Assembly: GCA_050014835.1 (NCBI GenBank)
Contig: JBEKCO010000020.1
Span: forward strand, 1 to 31,345
DNA length: 31,345 bases
Source of the DNA: Bog-793 sp050014835
GTDB taxonomy: Bacteria; Actinomycetota; Acidimicrobiia; Acidimicrobiales; Bog-793
Direction of reading: 5' to 3'
The position numbers and the translations under genes were made by a program. Below the pieces are notes generated by a model that saw nothing but the letters and a program-made list of their open reading frames with translations, was not told where the DNA came from and did not search any database. Of the stretch, positions 24,655-31,345 are shown piece after piece (within the stretch, counting starts at the first letter, position 1; each line of letters begins with the position of its first letter).

Positions 24655-25263
24655 TCACGACCCCGTGAGCGCCGCCGTCACGTCGGTGAACGGGATCCTT
24701 CCCTCCCGCACGCAGCGCGGCTCGCCCTCGGCAATCGAGACGACCGTCGAGGGCGGTTCGTCCCGCAGCCCCCCGTCGAGGACGACGATGACCTGGTCGC
24801 CGAAGATCGACGAGAGCTCCTCGGCGGTCGTGGCGGGTGGACCGGCGTGTGGGTTGGCGCTCGTGACGGCGAGCGGCCCGACCCGCCGGCACAGCGCCCG
24901 GATGACGTCATCGTCGGGGCAGCGCACACCGACCGTCGTCGGGTCGCCGCCGAGCACCACGTCGGACCCCGCGCCTCGGCGGACGGCGACGGTCAGCGCG
25001 CCCGGCCAGAACTGGTCCGCGAGAACGGTAAGGCGAGGGTCGCTCACCCCGGCCACGGTTTCGGCCTGCGCGAGGTCGGCGACCAGCACGGGGATGGCCA
25101 AGTCGCGGGGCCGGCCCTTCAAGACGAAGAGCTCGTCGACCGCGGCGGGCCGGGAGAGCGCGGCGGCGAGCCCGTACACCGTGTCAGTCGGGATCCCGAC
25201 GACACGACCGCGCTCGAGCGCATGGGCGACGTCCGCGACGGATGTCACGGGGTTCGCGGTCAC
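24655..25263 (-). CDS. L-threonylcarbamoyladenylate synthase (TsaC/Sua5 family, short form)
   Basis: The enzyme makes threonylcarbamoyl-AMP from threonine, bicarbonate and ATP for t6A at position 37 of ANN-decoding tRNAs. The 202-residue product has only the YrdC-like domain: GIPTDTVYGLAAA at 23-35, KGRP at 49-52 (Lys49, Arg51), FWPGALTVAVRR at 85-96, and PLAVTSANPHAGPPA at 130-144 with the Ser-x-Asn nucleotide motif. The C-terminal Sua5 domain is absent, so it is TsaC-like in length although the locus is often called sua5 in actinobacteria. The GTG start overlaps the prmC stop (GTGA, 25260-25263). The 106-base spacer after it contains the 11-base hairpin. Confidence 0.94.
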   Translation of the reverse strand: MTANPVTSVADVAHALERGRVVGIPTDTVYGLAAALSRPAAVDELFVLKGRPRDLAIPVLVADLAQAETVAGVSDPRLTVLADQFWPGALTVAVRRGAGSDVVLGGDPTTVGVRCPDDDVIRALCRRVGPLAVTSANPHAGPPATTAEELSSIFGDQVIVVLDGGLRDEPPSTVVSIAEGEPRCVREGRIPFTDVTAALTGS

Positions 25264-26150
25264 CAGCGCGCGACGACGACGCGGTCCCGGCCGGCGAGGT
25301 CACGTCGCACGTCGATCTCTCGGACTCCACAACCGGCGGCGAACGCCGTCACGGCGGGTGCCTGGTCCGGCGCGATCTCGACGACGACCGGCGCGCCGTC
25401 CCTCAGCCAGGCCGATGCCCCTTTCACGATCTCCTCGATCGCCTCGCGCCCCGTCTCGCCGGCTATGAGCGCGTCGAACGGATCGAAATCTCGCACGACC
25501 GGGTCGAGGCCGCGCCACTCCGACGCCGCGATGTACGGCGGGTTCGCGACAACGAGGTCGACCCTGCCAGCCATCGCCGGATCGAGGGCCGAGTACCAGT
25601 CGCCGAAGCGGAACTCGATCCGGTCGGCCTCCCTTGGATCGAGACGGGCCCGGTTCAACTTTGCGACCTCGAGGGCCGCGGGCGAGAGATCGGTCGCGAC
25701 GACCGACACGCCGGGGAGCTCCGCGACGAGCGAGCAGGCGATCGCCCCCGACCCGGTCCCGAGGTCGACGGCGAGCGTGCGGGCGCCGGGCGTGTCCCGA
25801 GCCGCGAGCTCACCGAGCGCCACCTCGACGGTGAACTCGGTCTCCGGCCGGGGTACGAGGACGCGCCCGTCGACGACAAGGTCGAGACGGCGGAACCCCC
25901 AGTGCCCGACGACGTGCTGGAGCGGCGCGCCGTGCGAGCGCTGCTCGACGAGGGCACCGAATCGCGCCCGGTCCGGATCTTCCGGGATGGTGTCCATGGC
26001 AAGGACGAAATCCGCCCGCGAGGACCCGGCTGCCTCCTCACCGAGGATCATCGCCTCGTTCCCGTCGCCGAGGACCGCCCGCGCCGCGCTGACAAGCTCA
26101 CGCCACGTCCGCGCCTCAGCGGGAGGCGCCGAGCTGCTGGGTTCGTTCAT
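25260..26150 (-). CDS. prmC: Release factor glutamine methyltransferase
   Basis: PrmC methylates the GGQ glutamine of release factors, so it modifies the product of the adjacent prfA. From ATG 26148-26150 the product is 296 residues. The N-terminal helical domain is followed by PLQHVVGHWGFRRLDLVVDG, LVPRPETE at 98-105, the SAM motif DLGTGSGAIA at 129-138 and the catalytic NPPY at 203-206. The start lies inside prfA and the two genes overlap by 35 bases (26116-26150). A later start is possible, but the first helices seem to begin soon after this Met. The stop overlaps the sua5-type start. The pair prfA-prmC is conserved widely. Confidence 0.95.
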   Translation of the reverse strand: MNEPSSSAPPAEARTWRELVSAARAVLGDGNEAMILGEEAAGSSRADFVLAMDTIPEDPDRARFGALVEQRSHGAPLQHVVGHWGFRRLDLVVDGRVLVPRPETEFTVEVALGELAARDTPGARTLAVDLGTGSGAIACSLVAELPGVSVVATDLSPAALEVAKLNRARLDPREADRIEFRFGDWYSALDPAMAGRVDLVVANPPYIAASEWRGLDPVVRDFDPFDALIAGETGREAIEEIVKGASAWLRDGAPVVVEIAPDQAPAVTAFAAGCGVREIDVRRDLAGRDRVVVARW

Positions 26151-27186
26151 CGGCGAGGAGCGCGTCGGCCAGCTCGTCGAGATCACCCTGGAGGATGCGG
26201 TCGAGCTTGTGCAGCGTGAGGCCGACGCGGTGGTCGGTGACACGGTTCTCCTTGAAGTTGTACGTGCGGATCTTGTCGGCGCGACCCCCGCCTCCCACCT
26301 GCTCGCGGCGCTCGCGGGAGAGCTCCGCCTCCAGCCGGTCACGTTCAATTTTCGCGAGGCGCGCCCGCAGGACCTGCATCGCCTTCGCCCGGTTCTGGAT
26401 CTGGCTCTTCTCGTCCTGCATGGCGACGACAAGGCCGGTCGGCACGTGGGTGATCCGGACCGCCGAGTCGGTCGTGTTCACGGACTGCCCGCCGGGACCG
26501 GTCGAGCGGTAGACGTCGATCCGGAGATCCGCGGGGTCGATCTCGACCTCCACCTCGTCGGCCTCCGGAAGCACCACGACGGCGGCCGACGAGGTGTGGA
26601 TCCGTCCCTGGGACTCAGTGACCGGGACGCGCTGGACGCGGTGCGTGCCACCTTCATGCTTCAGCCGCTGCCAGGCGTCGGCTCCTTTTACAAGGAAGAT
26701 CGCCTCGTCGATGCCGCCGAGGGCGGAGGCCTGCAGGTTGAGTACCTCGACGCGCCAGTGGTGGCGGTCGGCGTAGCGCAGGTACATGTCGTAGAGGTCC
26801 CGCGCGAACAGGTTCGCCTCGGCGCCGCCCTCGGCGCCGCGGATCGTGACGATGACGTTCCTGCCGTCCTTCTCGTCACGGGGGACGAGCAACCGGCCGA
26901 GCTCGGCCTCGAGCTCGGCCGCGCGTTCCTCCGCCTCGGCGAGCTGCGATCTGGCGAGCTCGCGCTCCTCGGGCGGCGCGTCGTCGGCCATCTCGCGGGC
27001 CGCCGCGACGTCTCCCTCGGCACCACGCAGCGCGCGGATCGCCCGGACGACCGGTTCGAGCGCCTTGAGGCGCCGCGAGTACTCGAGGACACGCCTGCGA
27101 TCCGAGGCGACCTCGGGTTTCTCGAGTTGCGCGACGACTTCTTCGTACTCACGCTCGAGTTTCTCGAACCGTTCCACCTCTGGCAC
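26116..27186 (-). CDS. prfA: Peptide chain release factor 1
   Basis: RF1 recognises UAA and UAG and triggers peptide release. The 356-residue protein has the N-terminal coiled-coil domain, the tripeptide anticodon region RVPVTESQGRIHTSSA with Pro188-Val-Thr190 (RF1 type, not the SPF of RF2), the catalytic GGQ at 232-234 in YRSTGPGGQSVNTTDSAVRI, and the C-terminal RTYNFKENRVTDHRVGLTLH. The GTG at 27184-27186 matches the family N-terminus; no Shine-Dalgarno is visible, but TAGCCT lies six bases upstream, so translation may be leaderless. It is separated from rpmE by 331 bases, the largest gap but one in the window, and overlaps prmC. Confidence 0.97.
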   Translation of the reverse strand: MPEVERFEKLEREYEEVVAQLEKPEVASDRRRVLEYSRRLKALEPVVRAIRALRGAEGDVAAAREMADDAPPEERELARSQLAEAEERAAELEAELGRLLVPRDEKDGRNVIVTIRGAEGGAEANLFARDLYDMYLRYADRHHWRVEVLNLQASALGGIDEAIFLVKGADAWQRLKHEGGTHRVQRVPVTESQGRIHTSSAAVVVLPEADEVEVEIDPADLRIDVYRSTGPGGQSVNTTDSAVRITHVPTGLVVAMQDEKSQIQNRAKAMQVLRARLAKIERDRLEAELSRERREQVGGGGRADKIRTYNFKENRVTDHRVGLTLHKLDRILQGDLDELADALLADERTQQLGASR

Positions 27187-27517
27187 GCGCCAAGGCTATC
27201 CGCCGGCCGGCCGCCGACTTCGTCCGGGCCACACCCACACTGGACCAGTCGGCACCGTCTCAACTCAGCGCGGATCTGGTCCAAGGGCTGTGGAGCTCGG
27301 GCAATCAACCACCCAAGAACTGGACCAAATTGTGGGGGCTGGTCACCGCCGGTGAATGACCGCTGAGTGGCCAGGCGACGACGGGGTACACGCGGCAAGA
27401 CCGCAGGACGACGCGCCTCGGGTACCCGACGACGTTGAACGGCGGCGCGGACCGCCGGGCGGTGCCGCTCAGACGGCAGGCATCTCGAGGATGCTCACTG
27501 CGCCGAAAGGTGCCAGG
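27187..27517. other. 331-base spacer between rpmE and prfA with three copies of TGGACCA
   Basis: No gene is convincing here on either strand. The heptamer TGGACCA occurs at 27241-27247 and 27321-27327, and its inverse TGGTCCA at 27277-27283. Flanks extend the match: the first is the perfect palindrome ACTGGACCAGT (27239-27249) and the third is ACTGGACCAA. Starts are 36 and 44 bases apart, and the stretch holding them looks less GC-rich than its surroundings. A further small inverted repeat, ACCGCC-G-GGCGGT, lies near 27447-27459 and could help end the rpmE transcript, but no T-run follows. The region might hold a regulated prfA promoter or gene debris. Confidence 0.5.
27193..27198 (-). promoter_or_regulatory. 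Possible -10 element of a leaderless prfA promoter
   Basis: TAGCCT on the minus strand is a TANNNT hexamer that ends six bases before the prfA GTG. The spacing suits a start of transcription at the initiation codon. No -35 is recognisable in the GC-rich bases upstream. Confidence 0.35.
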
Positions 27518-27733
27518 TCAGCTGCGCTTTTTCGTGCGCGGGCCATAACGGCGCTCGAAGCGCTCGACGCGACCACCGGTGTCGACGAGCTTCTGCTTGC
27601 CCGTGTAGAAGGGGTGGCACTCGTTGCAGAGCTCGACGTGGAGCTCCGCCTTGGTCGATCTCGTCGTGAAGGTGTTCCCGCAGGAACACCGCACCGTCGT
27701 CGTGACGTAGCTCGGGTGGATGTCGGTCTTCAT
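27518..27733 (-). CDS. rpmE: 50S ribosomal protein L31, zinc-binding type
   Basis: L31 bridges the ribosomal subunits. The 71-residue protein starts MKTDIHPSYVTTTVRCSCGN and has the four zinc ligands Cys16, Cys18, Cys36 and Cys39 (CSC and CNEC), so it is the zinc-containing C+ form rather than the zinc-free paralog used in zinc starvation. HPFYTGKQKLVDTGGRVERF is the family signature. The ATG is preceded by AGGGG. It follows rho by 43 bases containing an 8-base hairpin, and is followed by the 331-base spacer, so rho-rpmE may be its own transcription unit. Confidence 0.97.
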   Translation of the reverse strand: MKTDIHPSYVTTTVRCSCGNTFTTRSTKAELHVELCNECHPFYTGKQKLVDTGGRVERFERRYGPRTKKRS

Positions 27734-27747
27734 GGTCCCCTCATGGT

Positions 27748-27769
27748 AGCGGCGGTCCCGCCCGCCGCT
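27748..27769. other. Hairpin between rho and rpmE
   Basis: AGCGGCGG (27748-27755) and CCGCCGCT (27762-27769) form a perfect 8-base stem with a 6-base loop, located between the rho stop and the rpmE ribosome-binding site. No T-run follows. It may stabilise or cleave the rho-rpmE mRNA, or attenuate rpmE. Confidence 0.4.
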
Positions 27770-27776
27770 TCCCGGT

Positions 27777-29534
27777 CTAAGCCGTCGTCTGTGGAGCCTT
27801 GGCGATCTCGGCGAGGAACTCCTCGTTCGACGCCGTCGTGCGGATCTTGTCCATCAAAAGTTCGAGGCCGGCCGCGGAGTTGCCCTCGCTGGAGAGCGCG
27901 TTCAGCACCCGGCGGAGCTTCCAGACCTGCTGGAGCTCGTTGCGGTCGAAGAGCAGCTCCTCGTGGCGGGTCGAGCTCGCGTTGACGTCGATCGCCGGGT
28001 AGATGCGCCGCTCGGCGAGACGCCGGTCGAGCCGGAGCTCCATGTTCCCGGTCCCCTTGAACTCCTCGAAGATCACCTCGTCCATCTTCGAGCCGGTCTC
28101 GACGAGCGCCGTGGCGACGATCGTGAGGGACCCGCCCTCCTCGACGTTGCGGGCCGCCCCGAAGAACTTCTTCGGCGGGTACAGCGCCCCGGAGTCGACG
28201 CCACCGGACATGATCCGGCCGGTCGCGGGCTGGGCGAGGTTGTAGGCGCGGGCGAGCCGGGTGATCCCGTCGAGCAGGATGACGACGTCGCGGCCGAGCT
28301 CGACGAGCCGCTTCGCCCGTTCGATCGTCAGCTCGGCGACGGCGGTGTGCTCGTCGGCGGGCCGGTCGAACGTCGAGGCGATCACTTCGCCTTTCACGGT
28401 CCGGCGCATGTCGGTGACCTCTTCAGGACGCTCGGCGACGAGCAGCACGATGAGGTGCACGTCCGGGTCGTTCGCCTCGATCGAGTGGGCGATCTGCTTC
28501 AGCACGTACGTCTTGCCGGCCTTCGGGGGCGAGACGATCATGCCCCGCTGGCCGCGTCCGATCGGCGAGACGAGGTCGACGATGCGCGAGGTCAGGTTCT
28601 TCGGGTCGGCGGGCGTCTCCAGGCTGAGCTTGCTGTCCGGGAAGAGCGGCGTGAGGTCCTCGAAGCGCGGGCGGAGCCGGGCCTCGTCGGGCGTGAGCCC
28701 CGAGACCGTGTCGACACGGATGAGCGCCGGGTACTTCTCGCTCGGGCCGGCGGGTCGGCACCCTCCCTCGATCGCGTCGCCGCGGCGCAACGCCAGACGG
28801 CGCGCCTGGCTCACCGAGACGTAGACGTCACGCGTGCTCGGCAGGTAGCCGCCGGTGCGCAGGAAGCCGTAACCCTCGTCGCGCAGGTCGAGCAGGCCCT
28901 TCACGGGGACGAGCTCGCCCTGCCACGCGACCTCCTGACCGGACTGCACGTCGCCGCGTTCACGTCCGCGGCGCCGGCGGCTGCGCCGGTTCGCCGTGTC
29001 GACGTGGCCGTCGCCGGATTGGCGGGTCTCGCGGTTGACACCGCCCCGCGGCGGGCGGCGGTCGGCTGGGCGGGGACGCAGCTCGTCGAGGTCCTCCTCG
29101 GCGGATACGACGTCGACGGCGGTGTCGCCGTCGGCCCCACGGGGAGCGTCGCGCGAAAGCGTCGCAACCTCGGTCGCCTCGGCCGAGTACTCGACGTCCG
29201 GCGTGGGACCCGACGTGTCGGGGATGTCTTCGGAGTCGATCATCGCCACCTCACTTGCTCGTTCGTCTCTTGTCGTGCGGGAATCCAGTTCGGCGCCATC
29301 AGCAGGGATCGCCCCGCCGCTCGTCGGGAGCGTGGTCGTGTGCGCGCTCGATCCGTTACCGTTCGTCGCCCCGTCGACGTCGACGTCGACTCCGGTCGCC
29401 TCGAGGATGAGGTCGATGATGTCGGACTTCTTCGACCGCGGCGCGGGCGTCAGTGACATCGCTGACGCGATCGCGTGAAGCTCGTCGCGTTCTTTGCGTT
29501 CGAGTATCGAGCGCTCGAGCTGCTGTTCAGCCAT
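27777..29534 (-). CDS. rho: Transcription termination factor Rho
   Basis: Rho is a hexameric RNA helicase that ends transcription. The 585-residue protein has an N-terminal SAP-like helical domain (residues 4-47, with KSDIIDLIL), then a hydrophilic low-complexity insertion of about 150 residues ending in the basic run RRSRRRRGRERG near 183-194, the OB-fold RNA-binding region with GYGFLRTGGYLPSTRDVYVS at 221-240, and the ATPase core with SPPKAGKT at 335-342 (Lys341), VVILLDGITRLARAYN and GGVDSGALYPPKKFFGAARN. The insertion is typical of high-GC actinobacterial Rho and adds RNA-binding capacity there. AGGAG lies eight bases before the ATG. A promoter-like sequence about 280 bases upstream gives a long leader. 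Confidence 0.98.
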   Translation of the reverse strand: MAEQQLERSILERKERDELHAIASAMSLTPAPRSKKSDIIDLILEATGVDVDVDGATNGNGSSAHTTTLPTSGGAIPADGAELDSRTTRDERASEVAMIDSEDIPDTSGPTPDVEYSAEATEVATLSRDAPRGADGDTAVDVVSAEEDLDELRPRPADRRPPRGGVNRETRQSGDGHVDTANRRSRRRRGRERGDVQSGQEVAWQGELVPVKGLLDLRDEGYGFLRTGGYLPSTRDVYVSVSQARRLALRRGDAIEGGCRPAGPSEKYPALIRVDTVSGLTPDEARLRPRFEDLTPLFPDSKLSLETPADPKNLTSRIVDLVSPIGRGQRGMIVSPPKAGKTYVLKQIAHSIEANDPDVHLIVLLVAERPEEVTDMRRTVKGEVIASTFDRPADEHTAVAELTIERAKRLVELGRDVVILLDGITRLARAYNLAQPATGRIMSGGVDSGALYPPKKFFGAARNVEEGGSLTIVATALVETGSKMDEVIFEEFKGTGNMELRLDRRLAERRIYPAIDVNASSTRHEELLFDRNELQQVWKLRRVLNALSSEGNSAAGLELLMDKIRTTASNEEFLAEIAKAPQTTA

Positions 29535-29638
29535 CGGCTCTGCTCCTGAATTGTCGAGAATCTGAGGTTGCCAAGGAAATCCGCCCCCGGTCCCGCTCGT
29601 TCCGCCACGGCGGCCGAAGAATTCCGTTCGGCTGCGGA

Positions 29639-29680
29639 TCAGACGTCGAGCAGTGAACGGGACGGGGGAAACGCCGACAT
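29639..29680 (-). CDS. Possible 13-residue leader peptide in the rho leader
   Basis: ATG at 29678-29680 opens the frame MSAFPPSRSLLDV and ends with TGA at 29639-29641. A GGGGGG stretch a few bases upstream could serve as a ribosome-binding site. The frame contains a Pro-Pro pair. It lies about 105 bases before the rho start. Such a short frame could arise by chance, so this is a candidate only. Confidence 0.2.
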   Translation of the reverse strand: MSAFPPSRSLLDV

Positions 29681-29816
29681 GGCCCCCCAGAAGTTCGACG
29701 AGCGACTCGCACCGGAACTACGGGATGCGACCTCGACAGGTACGGGATCTCCTATCACCTGCTGGAGGGAATCGGCTCGCGCGCGAGACCACCTCGGACA
29801 AGCTGGTGACACCGAC

Positions 29817-29845
29817 AGTGTAACGGCTCCCCGCGGAGGCGGCAA
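29817..29845 (-). promoter_or_regulatory. Candidate SigA-type promoter for rho
   Basis: On the minus strand TTGCCG (29840-29845) and TACACT (29817-29822) are separated by exactly 17 bases. Each hexamer matches the consensus at four of six positions. It lies just past the stop of the upstream membrane-protein gene and would start RNA near 29810. It is the best two-part promoter I recognised in the window. Confidence 0.55.
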
Positions 29846-29867
29846 CGAAGCGCGTTCCGTGCCGGTC

Positions 29868-30305
29868 TCAGGCACCCGGAGGACCCTCGGCCCGCTCGTA
29901 CCGGGCGACGGTGAAAGCGATGACGGTCGGCACGTCGATGGCGAAGACGACGAGCGACAAAACGAGCACGACCAGCGTGCTCCCGCCGGTGTGGTCGTAG
30001 ACGAAGATGAACACCCCGACCCCGGTGATGACCGCGTAGGCGGCCAGCGCCCACCGGGCCACCAGGAAGAACGTGCGCCAGGCGAACGGTCGTAGCCGGC
30101 TGAGCAGGACGAGCGCCACCGAGGTGAGGACCGTCCCGGCGACGAGCAGCCCGACGACCGGTCCGAGGGGCGGGTGCCGCGGCAGGTGCGCCGCGAGGTA
30201 AACGCCGCCCGCGAGCATGAGGGCGAGCGACCCGACCGCCAGCTCGGCGACCGGCGGCAGGCGGCGTTCGAGGACGGACGGGACGGCGGGCTCTTCGCGG
30301 GTCAT
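29868..30305 (-). CDS. Small four-helix membrane protein of unknown function
   Basis: I do not recognise a family. From ATG 30303-30305 the product is 145 residues with four predicted membrane helices near residues 20-40 (AELAVGSLALMLAGGVYLAA), 47-68, 79-104 (ending FIFVYDH) and 111-135 (VVFAIDVPTVIAFTVARY). Charged residues lie at the N-terminus and in the loops (SRLRPFAWR). The start overlaps the stop of the preceding five-helix membrane-protein gene by four bases (ATGA), so the two products are probably made together and may form one complex. A His105 after the third helix and Asp124 within the fourth are possible functional polar residues. The stop is just upstream of the rho promoter. 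Confidence 0.7.
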   Translation of the reverse strand: MTREEPAVPSVLERRLPPVAELAVGSLALMLAGGVYLAAHLPRHPPLGPVVGLLVAGTVLTSVALVLLSRLRPFAWRTFFLVARWALAAYAVITGVGVFIFVYDHTGGSTLVVLVLSLVVFAIDVPTVIAFTVARYERAEGPPGA

Positions 30306-30919
30306 GACGTGGCGACCCTGGTCATGATGAGGAGCGTCGCCACCTGCAGGGCCCCGGTCACCCCCGCGGTCACGATGAAACGGCGCATCAGCCGGGCGAT
30401 GACCGCGCCGTCGGGCCGCGCCTTGCGCAGCTCGAAGAGCACGGCGACGTTGGCGGGCTCGAGGAGCCCCAGGGCGATGACCGCCATGAGCGCCACGACG
30501 ACAAAGGCCGCGATGAGCCAGGCGTGCTCCGGGTAGGACGAGTTCAGATCGCCGAGACGGCGGGCGAGCTGCCATCCCGCCCCGAGGGTGCAAACGACGA
30601 GGGTCGGCATGATGAGGAGCATCTTCGGCATCAACCGCGTGCTGAACTCGATCCTCGCGGGTATCGAGAGCCGCCCGAGTATCGGCCCGATGACGAAGCC
30701 GAGGAACAGGTCGAGCGCGGTCCACAACCCGCCCCCGACGACGTGGAAGAAGTCGATCCCCCAGAGCGTGTTCGTGGCGATCACCATCACGAGCCCCGAA
30801 AGGACGACGGCGACGATCGGTAACCCCCTCACGGGCACGATCTGGAAGCTCCGGGGCGGCAAAGCCGCCCCGTCGTGCACGGCCCCGGCTGTCACCGTGT
30901 CGGGCGCGACGTCAACCAT
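30302..30919 (-). CDS. Five-helix membrane protein of unknown function (weak CopD/DUF2269-like pattern)
   Basis: From ATG 30917-30919 the product has 205 residues and about five membrane helices: 32-54, 58-82 (FHVVGGGLWTALDLFLGFVI), 97-118 (LMPKMLLIMPTLVVCTLGAG), 132-165, and 181-200. The His59-x-x-Gly-Gly-Gly-Leu-Trp pattern and the later MPKMLLIMPTL helix loosely resemble small integral membrane families such as CopD/DUF2269, in which helix histidines can bind metal or heme; this is a weak resemblance. The start is supported by AGGGGGGAT just upstream. An in-frame start at 30982 would add 21 non-conserved-looking residues. It overlaps the following four-helix gene by four bases. Confidence 0.68.
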   Translation of the reverse strand: MVDVAPDTVTAGAVHDGAALPPRSFQIVPVRGLPIVAVVLSGLVMVIATNTLWGIDFFHVVGGGLWTALDLFLGFVIGPILGRLSIPARIEFSTRLMPKMLLIMPTLVVCTLGAGWQLARRLGDLNSSYPEHAWLIAAFVVVALMAVIALGLLEPANVAVLFELRKARPDGAVIARLMRRFIVTAGVTGALQVATLLIMTRVATS

Positions 30920-31037
30920 CACCGATCCCCCCTGAACTTGGTCTTTTCCGTTCCCGCTCCTCAGGGCGACCCCGGCAGGCAAACTCCGCCGATGTGCCCC
31001 GGGTGCCGGGTCGGGCTGGCCGCTTGGTGCGCTCCAC

Positions 31038-31345
31038 CTATGCCAGGTGCGCGTAGACGTGGCGCCCGACCGCGAAAACCCCGGTCGCCGGGACGTGGGC
31101 GTTCGAGTATGCCCCAGCCCAGTACGGGCCCTTGATGAAGTGGACGCTGGCGAAGACGTCGCCGGTCCGGAAGTCCTGGAGGTACGCGCTGTCGCCCCCG
31201 ATTCCGGCCGGGTGCGAGATGACGAGCCCCGGGACGCCCCCGAAACCGCCCGAGCCGTAGGCGGCGGGAGCGACTTTCACCGTCACATGGACTGAGCCGT
31301 GGGTGAACGAGCAGGTGCGGACGGTGATCCCGTCGACCTGCGAGC
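31038..31345 (-). CDS. C-terminal fragment of a probably secreted protein, unknown family
   Basis: The frame is open from the right window edge to TAG at 31038-31040, giving the last 102 or so residues of a larger protein. It has a beta-rich, Gly/Ala/Val/Ser/Thr pattern: TVRTCSFTHGSVHVTVKVAP, then GLVISHPAGIGGDSAYLQDF, TGDVFASVHFIKG and a late VFAVGRHVYAHLA. A Cys before short beta strands and a repeat of Val/Ser strands vaguely recalls actinobacterial secreted lipoproteins of the DUF3558 type, but I cannot confirm that. The start and any signal peptide lie outside the window. It runs in the same direction as the membrane-protein pair, separated by 118 bases in which I see no promoter or terminator of note. 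Confidence 0.55.
   Translation of the reverse strand, partial: SQVDGITVRTCSFTHGSVHVTVKVAPAAYGSGGFGGVPGLVISHPAGIGGDSAYLQDFRTGDVFASVHFIKGPYWAGAYSNAHVPATGVFAVGRHVYAHLA

Larger units (their letters stand above)
29535..29867 (-). other. rho leader region, 333 bases without a firm gene
   Basis: Between the small membrane-protein gene and rho there is no confident protein gene. The stretch holds a promoter-like element at its upstream end, so about 275 bases would be transcribed before the rho ATG. A 13-codon reading frame lies in the middle. Long leaders that sense Rho activity, sometimes with a leader peptide, are known for rho in enterobacteria; whether the same applies here is inference. Confidence 0.5.

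Noticed and set aside
26688..27398. A minus-strand frame through the 331-base spacer into prfA
   Set aside because: Its second half is out-of-frame prfA, and the spacer part has no recognisable pattern. I kept the spacer as unassigned instead of calling a gene.

Overview
The window is a GC-rich (about 70% by eye), gene-dense chromosomal core segment from an actinobacterium. GTG starts are frequent and 4-base ATGA/GTGA stop-start overlaps are common. From memory, the gene order closely follows the Mycobacterium tuberculosis block rho, rpmE, prfA, prmC, sua5, wecA, atpI, atp operon, murA (Rv1297 to Rv1315). MurA has Asp at its catalytic Cys position, the Rho protein carries a long hydrophilic N-terminal insertion, and the ATP synthase delta subunit has the duplicated actinobacterial form. 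Separate b and b' genes and a glyA insertion suggest a deep-branching lineage such as Acidimicrobiia, but that placement is inference.

Almost every gene lies on the minus strand, so transcription runs from high to low coordinates. In that order: the 3' end of an unidentified protein cut by the window edge (31345 to 31038); two overlapping small membrane-protein genes; rho with a long leader; rpmE, prfA, prmC and the tsaC/sua5-type gene (translation termination, release-factor methylation, tRNA t6A synthesis); rpiB and glyA; a WecA-type polyprenyl-phosphate GlcNAc-1-phosphate transferase; the complete F1Fo ATP synthase cluster (atpZ, atpI, a, c, b, b', delta, alpha, gamma, beta, epsilon); a 2H-phosphoesterase/GNAT fusion; murA; trehalose synthase and a maltokinase-like gene; a cysteine desulfurase with mnmA (tRNA 2-thiouridylation); ligA; and gatC-gatA-gatB, with gatB running off the left edge. 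The only plus-strand gene is a small SCP2-like protein that diverges from gatC and converges on ligA with an 11-base overlap.

Functionally the segment joins translation, tRNA modification, cell-envelope precursor synthesis, energy conversion and DNA ligation. I found no mobile element, CRISPR array, tRNA or rRNA, and no obviously novel defence or biosynthetic system. The most interesting points are a maltokinase-like protein lacking the metal-binding Asp of its kinase motif, the unfused b'/duplicated-delta gene pair that matches the fused mycobacterial b-delta protein, the 2H-GNAT fusion, several possible leaderless promoters, a repeat-bearing spacer before prfA, a structured rho leader, and an uncharacterised pair of membrane proteins.
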